Assembly: GCA_016648135.1 (NCBI GenBank)
Contig: JADDOH010010005.1
Location: 1-64,000 of the forward strand
Source: Agrypnia vestita
Taxonomy: Eukaryota; Arthropoda; Insecta; Trichoptera; Phryganeidae
DNA length: 64,000 bases
Direction: 5' to 3'
Below are positions 1 through 9,626 of the stretch, piece after piece. The position numbers and the translations under genes are program-made. A model generated the notes under the pieces. That model ran no database searches, had not been told where the DNA came from, and saw only the letters and a program-made list of their open reading frames with translations. Each line of letters begins with the position of its first letter. Position 1 is the first letter of the stretch.

Positions 1-1682
1 CCCACATTTTAGTAAAACAATTTATTGCGGAAATATGTGATGTGATTCTTGAGGTTGAAGAAGAAATGGACACATATATACGTTTTGAAGGCGTTCCAGT
101 TTGTTGAAGCGTTCTACATTGACATTCAGATGACGCACATCAGCATTATAAAACAAAGGAATGGGCAGGAATTGCGTAATTGTTATTTTGGCTCAGAGAG
201 TGAATACTGTAAAATATATACACAACAAGCCCCATAGACAACCGGACGAATTGAAAGCTAAAATGGATCTCCAACCACAAAAAGTATCTCAAACCGTGTC
301 AGAATTGGCTACAACCTTCAACGTCAGTAACAAAACGATAATAATTCATTTTCACCAAATCAGGAAAATAAAGAAACCCGCAAAGTAGCTACCATATGAA
401 CTTACTGAAAGAAAACAGCGTCGAGGCTAGCCTTAATTTATTGAGTCTGCACATAAACGAGAGAATTCTGAATCAGATTGTTACTTGTGATAAAAAGTGG
501 ATCCAGTATGATAATCGGAAATGTTCGTTGCAATGGTTGCACCCAGGGGAGGCAGCCGAACAATGCCCCAAACGCAAATTGAGTCAAAAGAAATTGCTCG
601 CGACTGTATAGTGGACTTGCGCCGGCATAATTCATTACAGCTTCTTAAAATCTAGCATATCATAGCATTGCATAAATTTTTTTTGGGTCGCAATCTTAGG
701 ATTGGTCTGCAACAAGCACTCGCTTTCTCCACTCCTCTCTGTCACCTGCCAGCCTCTTCATTTCTTGGTAGGTGCTACATCGCACATCTCCGATAATCTG
801 GTCTACGTAGCTTAATTTCGGGCGGCCTCTACGATTGTTGCCTTCCCTCGACGATGGTTAAAAGAAGGCCCGAATGCCTTATATTGTGGCCTATCCAAAT
901 TGCTTGCTGTTGGGCGATTTTGATAAGGAGCCGCCTCTTTTCGCCCACCCTGCTCAACACCTCGTCATTTCGTATATATTCTGACCAATAGATCCTCGCT
1001 ATGCGCCCGTAGCACCACATTTCAAAGGCCGCTAGCCTCCCGGACGTGCTCTGGCCGATGGTCCATGTTTCGCTGTCATACATCAGCACACTCCATACAA
1101 GAGTTTTAATCAAGTTTTTCTTAACCTTTAAAATCTATGTTGGGGGATTCAAAGATTTCGGATTTTTTGTTGAAGGCGACTTTTGCCTGTTGTATTCTGC
1201 TTATGATGTCAGCCTCTGAGCGGCCATCTTGGGAAATTTTTCTACCCAAATATTGCATAATTATACTGTCAAAAATTAAAAACGGTGATGGACAAGCTCG
1301 CCTTTAAACAACCGAGACCTGTCAATTGCTCTAGTCCACACTTCTCCGCGACAACGCTCGTCCACACACTTCACAACGAGTTTTGAATCTCTCCATCACC
1401 CACCTGACTTGCCAGACCTTGCCTCTGCCGATTTACATTTTTTTTGGAATTTGGATAATTTTTTTAAGGGAAAAATTTCAATTACGATGAGACGGTGAAA
1501 ACGTTTTAAAAAAATTCTTCGATTCCCGTCCCCAGGATTCCTATAGCAAAGGCATCAATGAACTTCCATTAAAATGCCAAAAGTATATCGACAACAATGG
1601 CCAATACTTCTATAATAATTTTTATTAAAAAAACCTTTTGATTTCTTCTTTTCAAAACGGCAATTTCATTGGTAAGAACCTG
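1..1682 (+). pseudogene. Decayed mariner transposase, interrupted by a LINE fragment
   Basis: This is a mariner-family (Tc1/mariner, DD34D) cut-and-paste transposase copy in advanced decay. Three pieces in different frames align with the better copy at 2084-3370. An HTH segment lies around 230-388 (SELATTFNVSNKT). The first catalytic aspartate block lies around 470-610 (VTCDKKWIQYDNR, then CPKRKL and KKLL). The C-terminal block lies around 1390-1620, where DLPDLASADLHFFWNLDN stands for the usual YSPDLAPTDYHF. The 3' end, near 1650-1682, still resembles the terminal repeat of the intact copies (GGCAATTTCATTGGTAAGAA versus GCCAATTTCATATGTAAGGA). The 5' end lies outside the window or is unrecognisable. 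A non-LTR fragment (676-1251) sits in the middle. Frameshifts and stops rule out function. The family is clear; the subfamily is not assigned. Confidence 0.8.
676..1251 (-). mobile_element. 5'-truncated non-LTR retrotransposon (RTE/CR1-type) 3' end with 9-bp TSD
   Basis: Read on the minus strand this is the C-terminal end of a LINE reverse transcriptase: YLGRKISQDGRSEADII, then (after one in-frame stop) LVWSVLMYDSETWTI, FEMWCYGRIARI, GRPKLSYVDQIIGDV and finally a tryptophan-rich block, EEWRKRVL. It ends in a short A-run (Ts on the plus strand from 676). Both sides carry the 9-mer ATTGCATAA (667-675 and 1252-1260), consistent with a target-site duplication made by target-primed reverse transcription. 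The upstream RT and endonuclease are missing, so this copy was dead on arrival. It sits inside the decayed mariner and is therefore younger than it. Confidence 0.8.
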
Positions 1683-2083
1683 ATACTATATATTAAATAC
1701 CTTTTTACTTTACTTCTCTCTCTCTCTTTTGACTAAAGTTTCTTTTGACAGCTAAGCCGTTAATGGAGGTGAATTGCTTTGTAACTGAAAAGAAAATTGA
1801 GAGCTTTGCTTTTGCAAAATTTAATACCTTTCGGTATTTAATAAATCAAATTATGATCAGACGTCCATATCTGATCGATTATGTAAGCAGGTAGCGTATT
1901 CCGACGTGCAGTCACACATCCTTGCATCCTAGCTGTTCACTCAAATTCTATGTTCTGTGCTGTTCGCCGATTCTTCACGTGCACGCAGTGGCTGCAGGTG
2001 GCGGACATCCGTTAACAAATTGATTTATCGTTTTACCATAGATTTTACAATATTTTACATGAGAGGTTTTATTTTAGAATATA
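1683..2083. other. Spacer between two mariner copies
   Basis: This is AT-rich DNA with a short CT run (1715-1730). The short open frame at 1957-2157 has no recognisable motif and runs into the terminal repeat of the next mariner. I see no gene here. Confidence 0.6.
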
Positions 2084-3370
2084 TTAGGTCCTTACATATG
2101 AAATTGGCGTTTTGCCGTACTGGCAAATTTGATCTCAAATATCTTCTCTTTGGTTAGGAATTCCAAATCCAAATTTATACAGCTATTTACTCATGTATTT
2201 GTGTTTTGAAAATTATAATTCATTTGTTTTTTCCTCAATTGTTTTTTTCTTTGCGTCACTCAGTTTACAAAATGAAAAACTTGAAATATCGCGTTATTTA
2301 CGAGTACGAGTTCCACCGTGGCACCAGTGCTGCAGAAACGGCTCGAAGGATTAATGATGTGTATGGCGACGGTGCCGCAAAAGAAAATACAGTGCGTTTT
2401 TGGTTCCAACGTTTTCGTTCTGGAAATTTCGACCTGCAGAACAAGCCCCCGTGGACGGCCGGAGACCAAAGTTGATAATGAAGAATTGAAGGCTATTGTG
2501 GAAGCGGATCCATCGCAAACCACATCCGAGTTAGCTGCAGGCTGCGGTGTTAGTGATAAAACTGTTTTAATCCACTTGAAGCAAATTGGTAAGGTGAAAA
2601 AGCTTGAAAGGTGGGTACCTCACGAATTGAGTGAAGCAAATCAACAAACGCGCGTTGACTGCTGCGTTGCATTACTCAACCGGCACAACAATGAAGGGAT
2701 TTTAAATCGAATCATTACCTGTGATGAAAATTGGATCCTGTACGATAATCGGAAGCGCTCATCGCAATGGCTGAACCCTGCCGAACCAGCCAAACCATGC
2801 CCCAAGCGAAAATTGACTCCAAAAAAGTTACTTGTGAGCATTTGGTGGACTAGTGCTGGTGTCGTTCACTACAGCTTTCTTAAATCTGGCCAGACGATTA
2901 CGGCAGATGTCTGTTGTCAGCAACTGCAAACCATGATGGAAAAGCTAGCTGCTAAACAACCGAGGCTGGTTAATCGCTCTAGGCCACTGCTGCTTCATGA
3001 TAACGCTAGACCACACACTGCACAACAGACGGCTACCAAATTAGAGGAGCTTCAATTGGAATGTCTAAGACATCCACCGTACTCTCCGGACCTTGCCCCA
3101 ACAGATTACCATTTTCTTCGAAATTTGGATAACTTCTTGCAAAGGAAAAAATTCAACTCCGATGGGGCAGTCCAAACCGCCTTCAAAGATTTTATTGATT
3201 CCCGTCCGAATGGTTTTTTTAGTAAAGGGGTCGATGAACTACCTATGAGATGGCAAAAGTGCATAAATAGCAATGGTACATACTTTGATTAAATAAATAT
3301 ATTACAATAAAAAAAAATCGGCTTTATGTTCCTCCCATACTAAACGCCAATTTCATATGTAAGGACCTAA
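2084..3370 (+). mobile_element. Full-length mariner element, copy 1 (1287 bp)
   Basis: The inverted terminal repeats begin TTAGGTCCTTACATATGAAA (2084) and end with the reverse complement at 3370; about 29 bp per side match. The element is flanked by TA dinucleotides (2082-2083 and 3371-3372), the TA target duplication of Tc1/mariner elements. At 1287 bp it has the normal size for a mariner. A near-identical copy lies at 33817-35106 in the opposite orientation. The sharp ends and good repeats suggest recent activity. Confidence 0.93.
2272..3292 (+). pseudogene. Mariner transposase (DD34D), one frameshift
   Basis: This DNA transposase would cut the element at its terminal repeats and integrate it at TA dinucleotides. 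I chose the ATG at 2272 because the N-terminal HTH block (RVIYEYEFHRGTSAAETARR) begins just after it; an upstream in-frame ATG at 2206 adds residues not typical of the family. A second HTH lies near residues 75-100 (ELAAGCGVSDKTVLIHLKQ). The catalytic triad is visible: TCDENWILYDN, then LLHDNARPHTAQQT, then YSPDLAPTDYHF, with 34 residues between the last two aspartates. The full-length product would be about 339 aa. A run of five C at about 2446-2450 (four in copy 2) shifts the frame after QNKP, so this copy cannot make the whole protein; beyond the shift it is open to the stop at 3292. Confidence 0.92.
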
Positions 3371-3801
3371 TATTAGATTATGCAATATTTTACAAACATA
3401 GCGTTTTTATATTCATGTGACATATTTTTAGAAATCAGATTACAGTTTCTGTAGATATGTGGCATGCGGTGGGTTTTACTCCGATATTTCGTTGCACAAT
3501 TCTACATCATTTTTCTACATAGTCATCTCCCTTGTCAGTGCATCAGCAGTTTGCGATTTATTCCAAGAAGAAGGTTTTCGGTTGGTCGCGAAGTCGGTCT
3601 GTGGGAATCCACAGACCAACTTCGACCAGGCTTCGGAAGCCAAAATCATCGTGGGCGATGGGCAGAACCATTAGTGATGTTCAAAGAAGACCGATGGTAA
3701 CTCGCCTACACGCAAGAAGCAAGCTTGAACTGAATCTTGTCGCCCGTGATGGATGGCGATGGGCATCCTGCCCCTTCTTCGTGACCCTCATCCGGCCACT
3801 T

Positions 3802-3931
3802 TTAAACTTGCACTTTGAAAGGACTGTCCCCGTATTGTGATAAAAGTCTACGATAATTTTCAGTCCCTTTCACACCCTCCGACCAGAGAAATCGGATCAC
3901 TGCTCGTTGTTTCTCCTCGTTAAAACTTTAA
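3802..3931. repeat. TTAA-bounded duplication, left unit
   Basis: The unit runs from one TTAA (3802-3805) to the next (3928-3931) and is repeated, with very few differences, at 4913-5043 on the other side of the piggyBac-like element. The left unit has AAAACT where the right has ACAAACT near its end, making the right unit 1 bp longer. It encodes, on the minus strand, the HTH piece of the transposase relic. Confidence 0.9.
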
Positions 3932-4912
3932 CCCTAGAAGCCTAATCTATCTTGGAGGTACATAAAGCCTAACCATACGTCTCAGAGGCGTACATATACA
4001 AATGACAACCTGTAGGCTAAAATATATCTATTTAAGTCATATTTTTCGAAGGAAATTTAAGTTTGGGATATTAACTAATAATTAAATACAGATTTATCAA
4101 TGAAAACTATAATCACAGTTATTATTACAACAAAATAAAAAAATACGCTTATATTCAAACTAAAAAAGTCAACTTCTCAGAAATCAACTTGAAACATATA
4201 TTTTTTTAAAACAATCTAATATTTTTTTAGCATTAATTACTTATTCTTAGGACATACATTAAAAATAATGAGATTTTTAATGACTAGCTATAATTTAAGC
4301 GCACCCTACACAGACATCAACTTTGTGTTCGCAGCATACTGACTTTTTGCACTTAAGGCACACTAATTTTTACATTCTCTTTTTTTTGTAAGAGCAAAAG
4401 CGCATTATTTACGTTTTTTGGGCTCAGGTTCTCCTGTCTGAAGTTGATTACACATGCAGCATTCTTGTAAAGGGAAAACCTCTTCAGTATCATAATTATT
4501 CTCATCTTCGCTTTCAACGTCGTCCACAAACTGGTTGTCCTCGTCTTCAGAAGCTGATTCTCCTAGAAAAGACGGCCGAAATATCGTCACTGTGTAATCT
4601 ATTAGACCGCGACATATTTATATCTGAAACAATGCCGAGATAAACATAAAATGTACAAAAAACTAACGAAAGTAAAACCACACAATCTTAGTCCAAAGTT
4701 ACACAAAGCCTAAACATAAGTCTCGCAGGCGTGTTGTACGTCAATAAGTAAAAAATGGCGGGACTTACCTTACCGACACAGGAACCACCGGCAAGCCCCC
4801 GTGGGCTAGTGAGTTGGTTAAACAGCATGTGGCGCTAACTTCATCCGTTAGAAAGAGATAGAGAATTTTCGATTTCGTGTACGCCTCGCAGGCGTAGATT
4901 AGGCTTCTAGGG
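3932..4912 (-). mobile_element. Internally deleted piggyBac-like element (981 bp)
   Basis: The terminal inverted repeats CCCTAGAAGCCTAATCTA (3932) and TAGATTAGGCTTCTAGGG (ending 4912) are both flanked by TTAA (3928-3931 and 4913-4916), the signature of piggyBac transposons. Sub-terminal repeats containing CTC(A/G)(C/G)AGGCGT occur on both sides. Only the ends of the transposase survive on the minus strand: an acidic N-terminal stretch and the cysteine-rich C-terminal domain. The catalytic core is missing, so this copy would depend on a transposase supplied from elsewhere. Confidence 0.88.
4290..4590 (-). pseudogene. piggyBac-like transposase remnant (acidic N-terminus plus Cys-rich C-terminus)
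   Basis: On the minus strand, 4590-4405 reads an acidic, low-complexity segment (GESASEDEDNQFVDDVESED) ending in a basic PEPKKRK stop. About 70 bp further on, in another frame, 4367-4296 reads VCLKCKKSVCCEHKVDVCVG plus CA and a stop. The C-x2-C / C-C-x-H / C-x2-C pattern fits the cysteine-rich domain that ends piggyBac transposases and binds the element's ends. The DDD catalytic core is absent. I infer that an internal deletion joined the two ends. Confidence 0.65.
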
Positions 4913-5043
4913 TTAAACTTGCACTTTGAAAGGACTGTCCCCGTATTGTGATAAAAGTCTACGATAATTTTCAGTCCCTTTCACACCCTCCGACCAGAGA
5001 AATCGGATCACTGCTCGTTGTTTCTCCTCGTTACAAACTTTAA
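4913..5043. repeat. TTAA-bounded duplication, right unit
   Basis: This is the second copy of the 126/127-bp segment at 3802-3931, starting at the TTAA that abuts the piggyBac-like right end and ending at TTAA 5040-5043. Apart from one inserted C near the end it is almost identical to the left unit. Confidence 0.9.
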
Positions 5044-5110
5044 GCAGAAATAACATATTATTTACACTAAAAGCTGGAAGGCAAATGACACACTGGATCA
5101 AATTTCGCAC

Positions 5111-6120
5111 ACGAGACGGCAGTCAACCCAACTCTAAGCACGTGTGCGCAGAAGACATTATGACAACAGAAAACAGAATCTTGAAGGTGTGCTATCGCGA
5201 AAGTGTTGATAATTTTTGACTCACTCTTGTAGTTTATCCTCACTAATTTGCTAAACTTTTGTCCGTGTTAAAATAGCCAGTTTTTTCATGCTGATCGGAC
5301 GTTATTTTATTTCAATTATAAAATAATAAATACTAATATAATAAATGTGTTTAATTCAATTAGCAATATTGCTGACCTACACCCGATATTTTTTTATTAA
5401 AGAACGATTTTGTATTAGTATTAAATGTATTGTATAGTTTCGAAGCTAAGAACATGTAAAAGCCGTAATGATGAAATTCCAATAATGAAATAAAATATCA
5501 CCATTATCGTTTTTAGAATCTTACATTGATACACAGTTGTAAATAAATTCATAACACTGTACTCGTTATTATGTTCATTACAGAATAATAATTCCGAGTA
5601 TAAAAGCAAAAATTTAATTAATTTCTCGAGGGCAACGGCTGCCGAGACGACTGATGACCTTGAACTTTGAAGTAAAAATTTCCGTACGAAGAATTCTACA
5701 CAAAAATTGCATTCCTGACACAACAATGGACTCCGACTGTCGGAATTAACGTTACATTTTTATTCATTTTCCTGGGAAATGTTTTCCAGCAATCGTAGAC
5801 CTTTCAACACAATGGACAGCATTCTATGTGTATTTATCTAAACAAGAGTATGATATTTTTATTGCTTGAAGTAAATTCAATAACTTAAATGAAATTCTAC
5901 TATTCTGTTCTACTATTCGCCATCTTTTTCGTTAGATAACTGATTATTAAATATGTAAACACACAAAGCAAAACATTAATGTGGTTAGTTAACGTACCAG
6001 AGTGGCGGCGTGGCGTGTTAATTTTCCATCACAAGCAAGACGATTATTGTTAATTTTATGTATGTATGTATATCTATTATAATTTTAGCACACGACCAAA
6101 CACGTGGCAGAATCTAGACA
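5111..6120. other. No gene recognised
   Basis: This is AT-rich sequence. A 101-codon open frame on the minus strand (5421-5726) is rich in Leu, Phe, Ile and Ser but has no motif I recognise and no splice context, so I do not call it a gene. A short GTAT run lies at 6059-6072. Confidence 0.5.
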
Positions 6121-6121
6121 C

Positions 6122-6273
6122 TTAGGCCCGGTTGTTTCAAGTTCGATCAAAGTAAGCGGTCGATTAAAGCATAGATTTTTACGAAAACGGATCGTCTGAT
6201 TGGTGAAGAACGTAAAAATCTATGCTTTAAAAGAACGCTTACTTTAATCCAACTTGAAACAACCGGCCCTTAA
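6122..6273. mobile_element. TTAA-type fold-back MITE, copy 1
   Basis: The element is about 150 bp with inverted ends: TTAGGCCCGGTTGTTTCAAG on the left and CTTGAAACAACCGGCCCTTAA on the right, so it starts and ends at TTAG/TTAA. The interior is also inverted: AGCATAGATTTTTACG and CGTAAAAATCTATGCTT. Four relatives occur at 46020, 47931, 48639 and 51086. It has no coding capacity. The TTAA ends suggest mobilisation by a piggyBac-type transposase, which is inference. Confidence 0.8.
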
Positions 6274-6301
6274 AGAGACATTGGACTTCGACTTCTGCCC
6301 T

Positions 6302-6540
6302 CTATTTTTGCCTTATAATATAATGTAAAATATCCGCTTTAGCAGTCTTTATGCCGGCATCCGCAAGACATGTCCCAGCCACCGTAACCGTGATTTCTCG
6401 ATAAACGTCAATATGGGTTCTACTTCGAGACATTCTCTTCTTTGAGTGGGTACTTCTGATTCTGTCCCTTCTGGTAACTCCTACTAATCCTCGTAGAAAT
6501 CCCATCTCGGCGGCCTGTAGCCTTGAGCGGGGTTCTTTCG
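6302..6540 (-). pseudogene. LINE reverse-transcriptase C-terminal scrap
   Basis: The minus-strand frame reads LQAAEMGFLRGLVGVTRRDR then IRSTHSKK, the C-terminal block that in RTE/CR1-type retrotransposons follows the RT domain (usual form FLRRVKGVTRRDRIRN). The rest of the frame has no recognisable domain. It lies immediately next to the hAT-like element's left target duplication. Confidence 0.6.
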
Positions 6541-7140
6541 ATTCAGATCAGGGTTCGAGTAAATATTTATGGCTCGATTTTTATTTTTGATATATGTCCA
6601 AAAAACTTTCTGCGGTCGTTAATAGATGGCGCTAGTTGTATTTTTTTTTTTAAATGCTACAGGTGTTTTTTTTAAATATTTTTTTAAATATTTAATAATA
6701 TGTGTATTTAATATATATTTTTTAATATCGTTATTAGAAGGCGCTAGATGTATTTTAAAAAGTGCTACATGATATTTTTTTGATATCTGCGGTCGTTATA
6801 AGATGGCGCTAGTTGTATTTTAAAAAGTGTTACTGGTTATTTTTTTGATACCTGCGGTCGTTACTAGATGGTGCTATTTTAAAAAGTGCTACGATTGTTT
6901 TTTAATAAACAAACCTATAACACTACATTAGAAGGAGCAACTTTTATAACTTGTATATAATAATTGGTTATATTAACTTTTTTCAGTATGCAATTCGTTT
7001 ATTTAATAAATTATAATTCATGCACAAAGTTAAAAAAAAATAATTTCCTAATTATTTCGAGTTCGTATCAATCGACGTGCGCAAAAAAGGAGAAAAAAAG
7101 TTTGGATATACAGGGTTATTTGGAAAACATTAATTACCTC

Positions 7141-7370
7141 GCAGGACTATATTCCTGCCTTGATTATGAGTTGAAAATGTTCAAGCTATCATGACCTAAT
7201 AATATCAATAGTTATGAAGATATGCGACATCAAAGTTTGCATTTTTTTTCAATATTTTTGACTTATTTTTTGTAAAACATTGGACTATCATTACAGTAAC
7301 TTATATCGAACTTATACGAAAAATTCATTCCCTTTAATACAAGTTAAATAAAATAATAAAAACTTTCGAA
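7141..7370. repeat. AT-rich dispersed repeat, copy 1
   Basis: The stretch from CCTGCCTTGATTATGAG to GTTAAATAAAATAATAAAA matches, with many substitutions, the sequence surrounding the second mariner (33644-33816 plus 35107-35200). Here it lies inside hAT-like copy A and is absent from copy B. No coding potential is seen. Confidence 0.7.
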
Positions 7371-7394
7371 TTCCAATTGGAAAACATTCCAATC

Positions 7395-7590
7395 GCAATT
7401 CGAATAATTATTTTTAAAATCTTCCATCGTCACATAAAACTTCATTTCGCGAATGAAATGATTTAGAATTGGACTTCATTTTCCTCTCATTGGCTCTTGT
7501 AACAATATTTCTACTTTTCGTTTGTCGCCCACTTTGAAAATACCTTTCTAGGAATGGCCAAAACGCGTCTCGCAGAAGCGATGAAATAAT
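7395..7590. repeat. 187-bp dispersed repeat, copy 1
   Basis: This unit, from AAATCTTCCATCGTCACATA to GATGAAATAATTGATTAGC, is nearly identical to 17762-17945. It contains the short palindrome CATTTCGCGAATG. It has no poly(A) tail, open frame or tRNA-like promoter that I can see, so its class is unknown. Confidence 0.85.
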
Positions 7591-7696
7591 TGATTAGCAT
7601 TTTTTTTTTTTTAATTTTTTTTTTTTAAACATTTTAAAAATGTGATTTTTTGATTTTTAGTATAAATATCGGATTTTTTCGAACCCTGATTCAGAT

Positions 7697-9413
7697 ACAA
7701 GTATACGTATGTAATATAATAGTAATGTGATGTACAATCTTCGTTGGACTATGCCTGTGTCACTAGAAGAATCTGTGTTGAGACAGGAACAGTTATATTA
7801 ATCAGAATTACATTAATTTATTTGGGTGAGTAGGTACACTGATTTTGTATCGGTCCATGTTTTCAATCCAGGATTTCATGTTTTTGGTATAATGTACTTG
7901 CGGATTACGTTCGTTTAAACTTTGTAGCATGCAGTTAAAAAGTTTGGGTCAAAAGTAGTTGAAATGCTTTTACTAGTGATGCAACGAATACCAATATAAT
8001 ATTCGTATTCGCTGAATAGTAGATATTTCCCGAATATTAAAAATATTAAAAACAAACTGTTTATAACTGAACGCAACGCAATTTACGGTTTGGCTGTGCA
8101 CCGTGTATCCGAACACACTTACGCACATTATTATTGGGGATTCCTATAACATTGAATGACTGAATTTGTTAAGTTTTCAAGTTGTCAATTGTTACCTTTT
8201 TCACAGCATAATATGAGTTCTTTCATCTAGTTTCATTGGGTTATCAATAAGGTAAGGTGCTCATTTCACGTAGTTTTTGTTTTGTAATACGTATTGTTAG
8301 TTCCATTATATTTCCGTTGTGTGTAAAGGTGTTAACTCTTATAAAATAATTTCAAATTAAACCTAATAACATGATCTTGCGTAAGCGTGAAAAAAGTGAT
8401 ATTTTTATTTTCGACCGTTGGGAATGTACAAACGGATAAAATAAATTTTGCGCTTTTTGAACAAAAATTTGCCGGTGGTAAATTTTAATTATTAAATCTC
8501 TTAGTAAAAAAAGAACAGCGGTGTATTATTTATTACATCCCTCAGTGCCATCAGTGGACGTTTTACGAAAAAAAACACCATATAAAAAATTTAAAATACA
8601 ATTTTAATAAATTCAGTTTATTATTTTCATTTAATTTGTCAAGTTTCTTTTTGGTTTTAAATAAATTTATATCTATTAAATCTATTATCAATTCAGTTTT
8701 TTGTAGTATAATTATTATATTAAACAAAATAAAAAAACCGTATTACACGATATTTTATTTGAAATTTTTTTAAATCTTCGAAAACGATCTTTCAAAAGTC
8801 GTTTTTCCTAGTAGTAACACAGTCTTTCAAATAATACAATTTTTCTGCACTCACATTTAATATTTTCGCTACAGATTATATTTGAGCAAAAAAAAAAACA
8901 AACAAAATACGCAAAGCAGTGACATACACCCTCCAAATGTTCCCTTAATGCGCAAAGTTTAAACCAAACGAATGCTACTAATAAAATTTGTGTGTCCGAG
9001 CAGCAATCGATTTGTATCACAACTGACTACTTAGAAGACTGTAAATATAAAACTCCCTTTTATCGAGCGATTTGGTTAGGTATTATGCACACCCTCAAAT
9101 ACATAATATATTGTGTTTCAATGAGGGTGGGTTTTATATGATGGGGTTGGACCACCGCGCTAGGGGCAGCACTGCACGGTCAGAAATACCATCTCTTTCT
9201 GGATTTAGTCATCTCGTAAATGCTCGAGGATTTGCCGCGTTATTCTTTGTTGAATGATTTCAAATAAATATCAAGTTTTTAATATCTGCACTTTTTTTAA
9301 TTACGTTTTGCGCTTCATTGAGGAGACTGTCTCTTTCCTGGGGGTTATTGGTGATTTTCTTACAGGTGATTTTCCAATCATTGCAAATTACTAAATATTT
9401 AATTTTGTTTTTA
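7697..9413. other. No gene recognised
   Basis: This is AT-rich DNA. Short open frames at 8808-9020 (minus) and 9072-9257 (plus) lack motifs or gene structure. No repeat shared with the rest of the window was noticed. Confidence 0.5.
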
Positions 9414-9626
9414 AATTAGTGTATATTATAGATATCTCACAGAGACGAAACTGTATTAATTATGGGAAAGTAGGTATAGAAGTCATTTGGGTGTAACAGG
9501 ACTTATGACCTGTCTTTTTATGGTTGGCTTAAGTGATCACTTTACACAATTGTAACATTCGCCATTTCCACCCATGATAATTAATACAGTTTCGTCTCTG
9601 TGAGATATCTATAATATACACTAATT
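9414..9626. repeat. Perfect 49-bp inverted repeat with 115-bp spacer
   Basis: The arms at 9414-9462 and 9578-9626 are exact reverse complements over 49 bp, for example CTCACAGAGACGAAACTG versus CAGTTTCGTCTCTGTGAG. I see no flanking duplication and no terminal motif shared with known MITEs. A minus-strand open frame (9529-9792) runs through the right arm but is not recognisable. Confidence 0.9.

Larger units (their letters stand above)
3480..5110 (-). pseudogene. Degenerate HTH-type (Mos1/SETMAR-like) transposase remnant
   Basis: On the minus strand, about 5040-4913 reads NEEKQRAVIRFLWSEGVK then ENYRRLLSQYGDSPFKV, matching the N-terminal HTH domain typical of Mos1/SETMAR-like transposases. 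The next part of the protein (HEEGAGCPSPS and onward, with stops) lies far downstream at about 3800-3480. Between them sit a piggyBac-like element (3932-4912) and a second copy of the HTH segment (3802-3927). The catalytic part is not recognisable. The frame is broken by stops, so this is a relic. The family call rests on the N-terminal motif only. Confidence 0.6.
6549..7688. mobile_element. hAT-like non-autonomous element, copy A (1140 bp, 8-bp TSD)
   Basis: The ends are CAGGGTTCGA (6549) and TCGAACCCTG (7688), flanked by the perfect 8-mer ATTCAGAT (6541-6548 and 7689-7696). Eight-base duplications and CAG...CTG ends are typical of hAT elements. The left part holds at least three copies of a unit containing CTGCGGTCGTTA and AGATGGCGCTA (about 6610, 6790, 6855, with a diverged one near 6740). 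The right part carries an AT-rich repeat (7141-7370) and a 187-bp repeat (7395-7590) that also occur elsewhere in the window. There is no transposase frame. The related copy B lies at 55550-56916. Confidence 0.85.

Noticed and set aside
3532..3840. 102-codon plus-strand frame as a gene
   Set aside because: It is antisense to the transposase remnant and part of its sequence lies in the TTAA-bounded duplication; no motif.
5421..5726. 101-codon minus-strand frame as a small membrane protein gene
   Set aside because: Low-complexity hydrophobic composition in AT-rich DNA, no recognised motif, no promoter or splice context.
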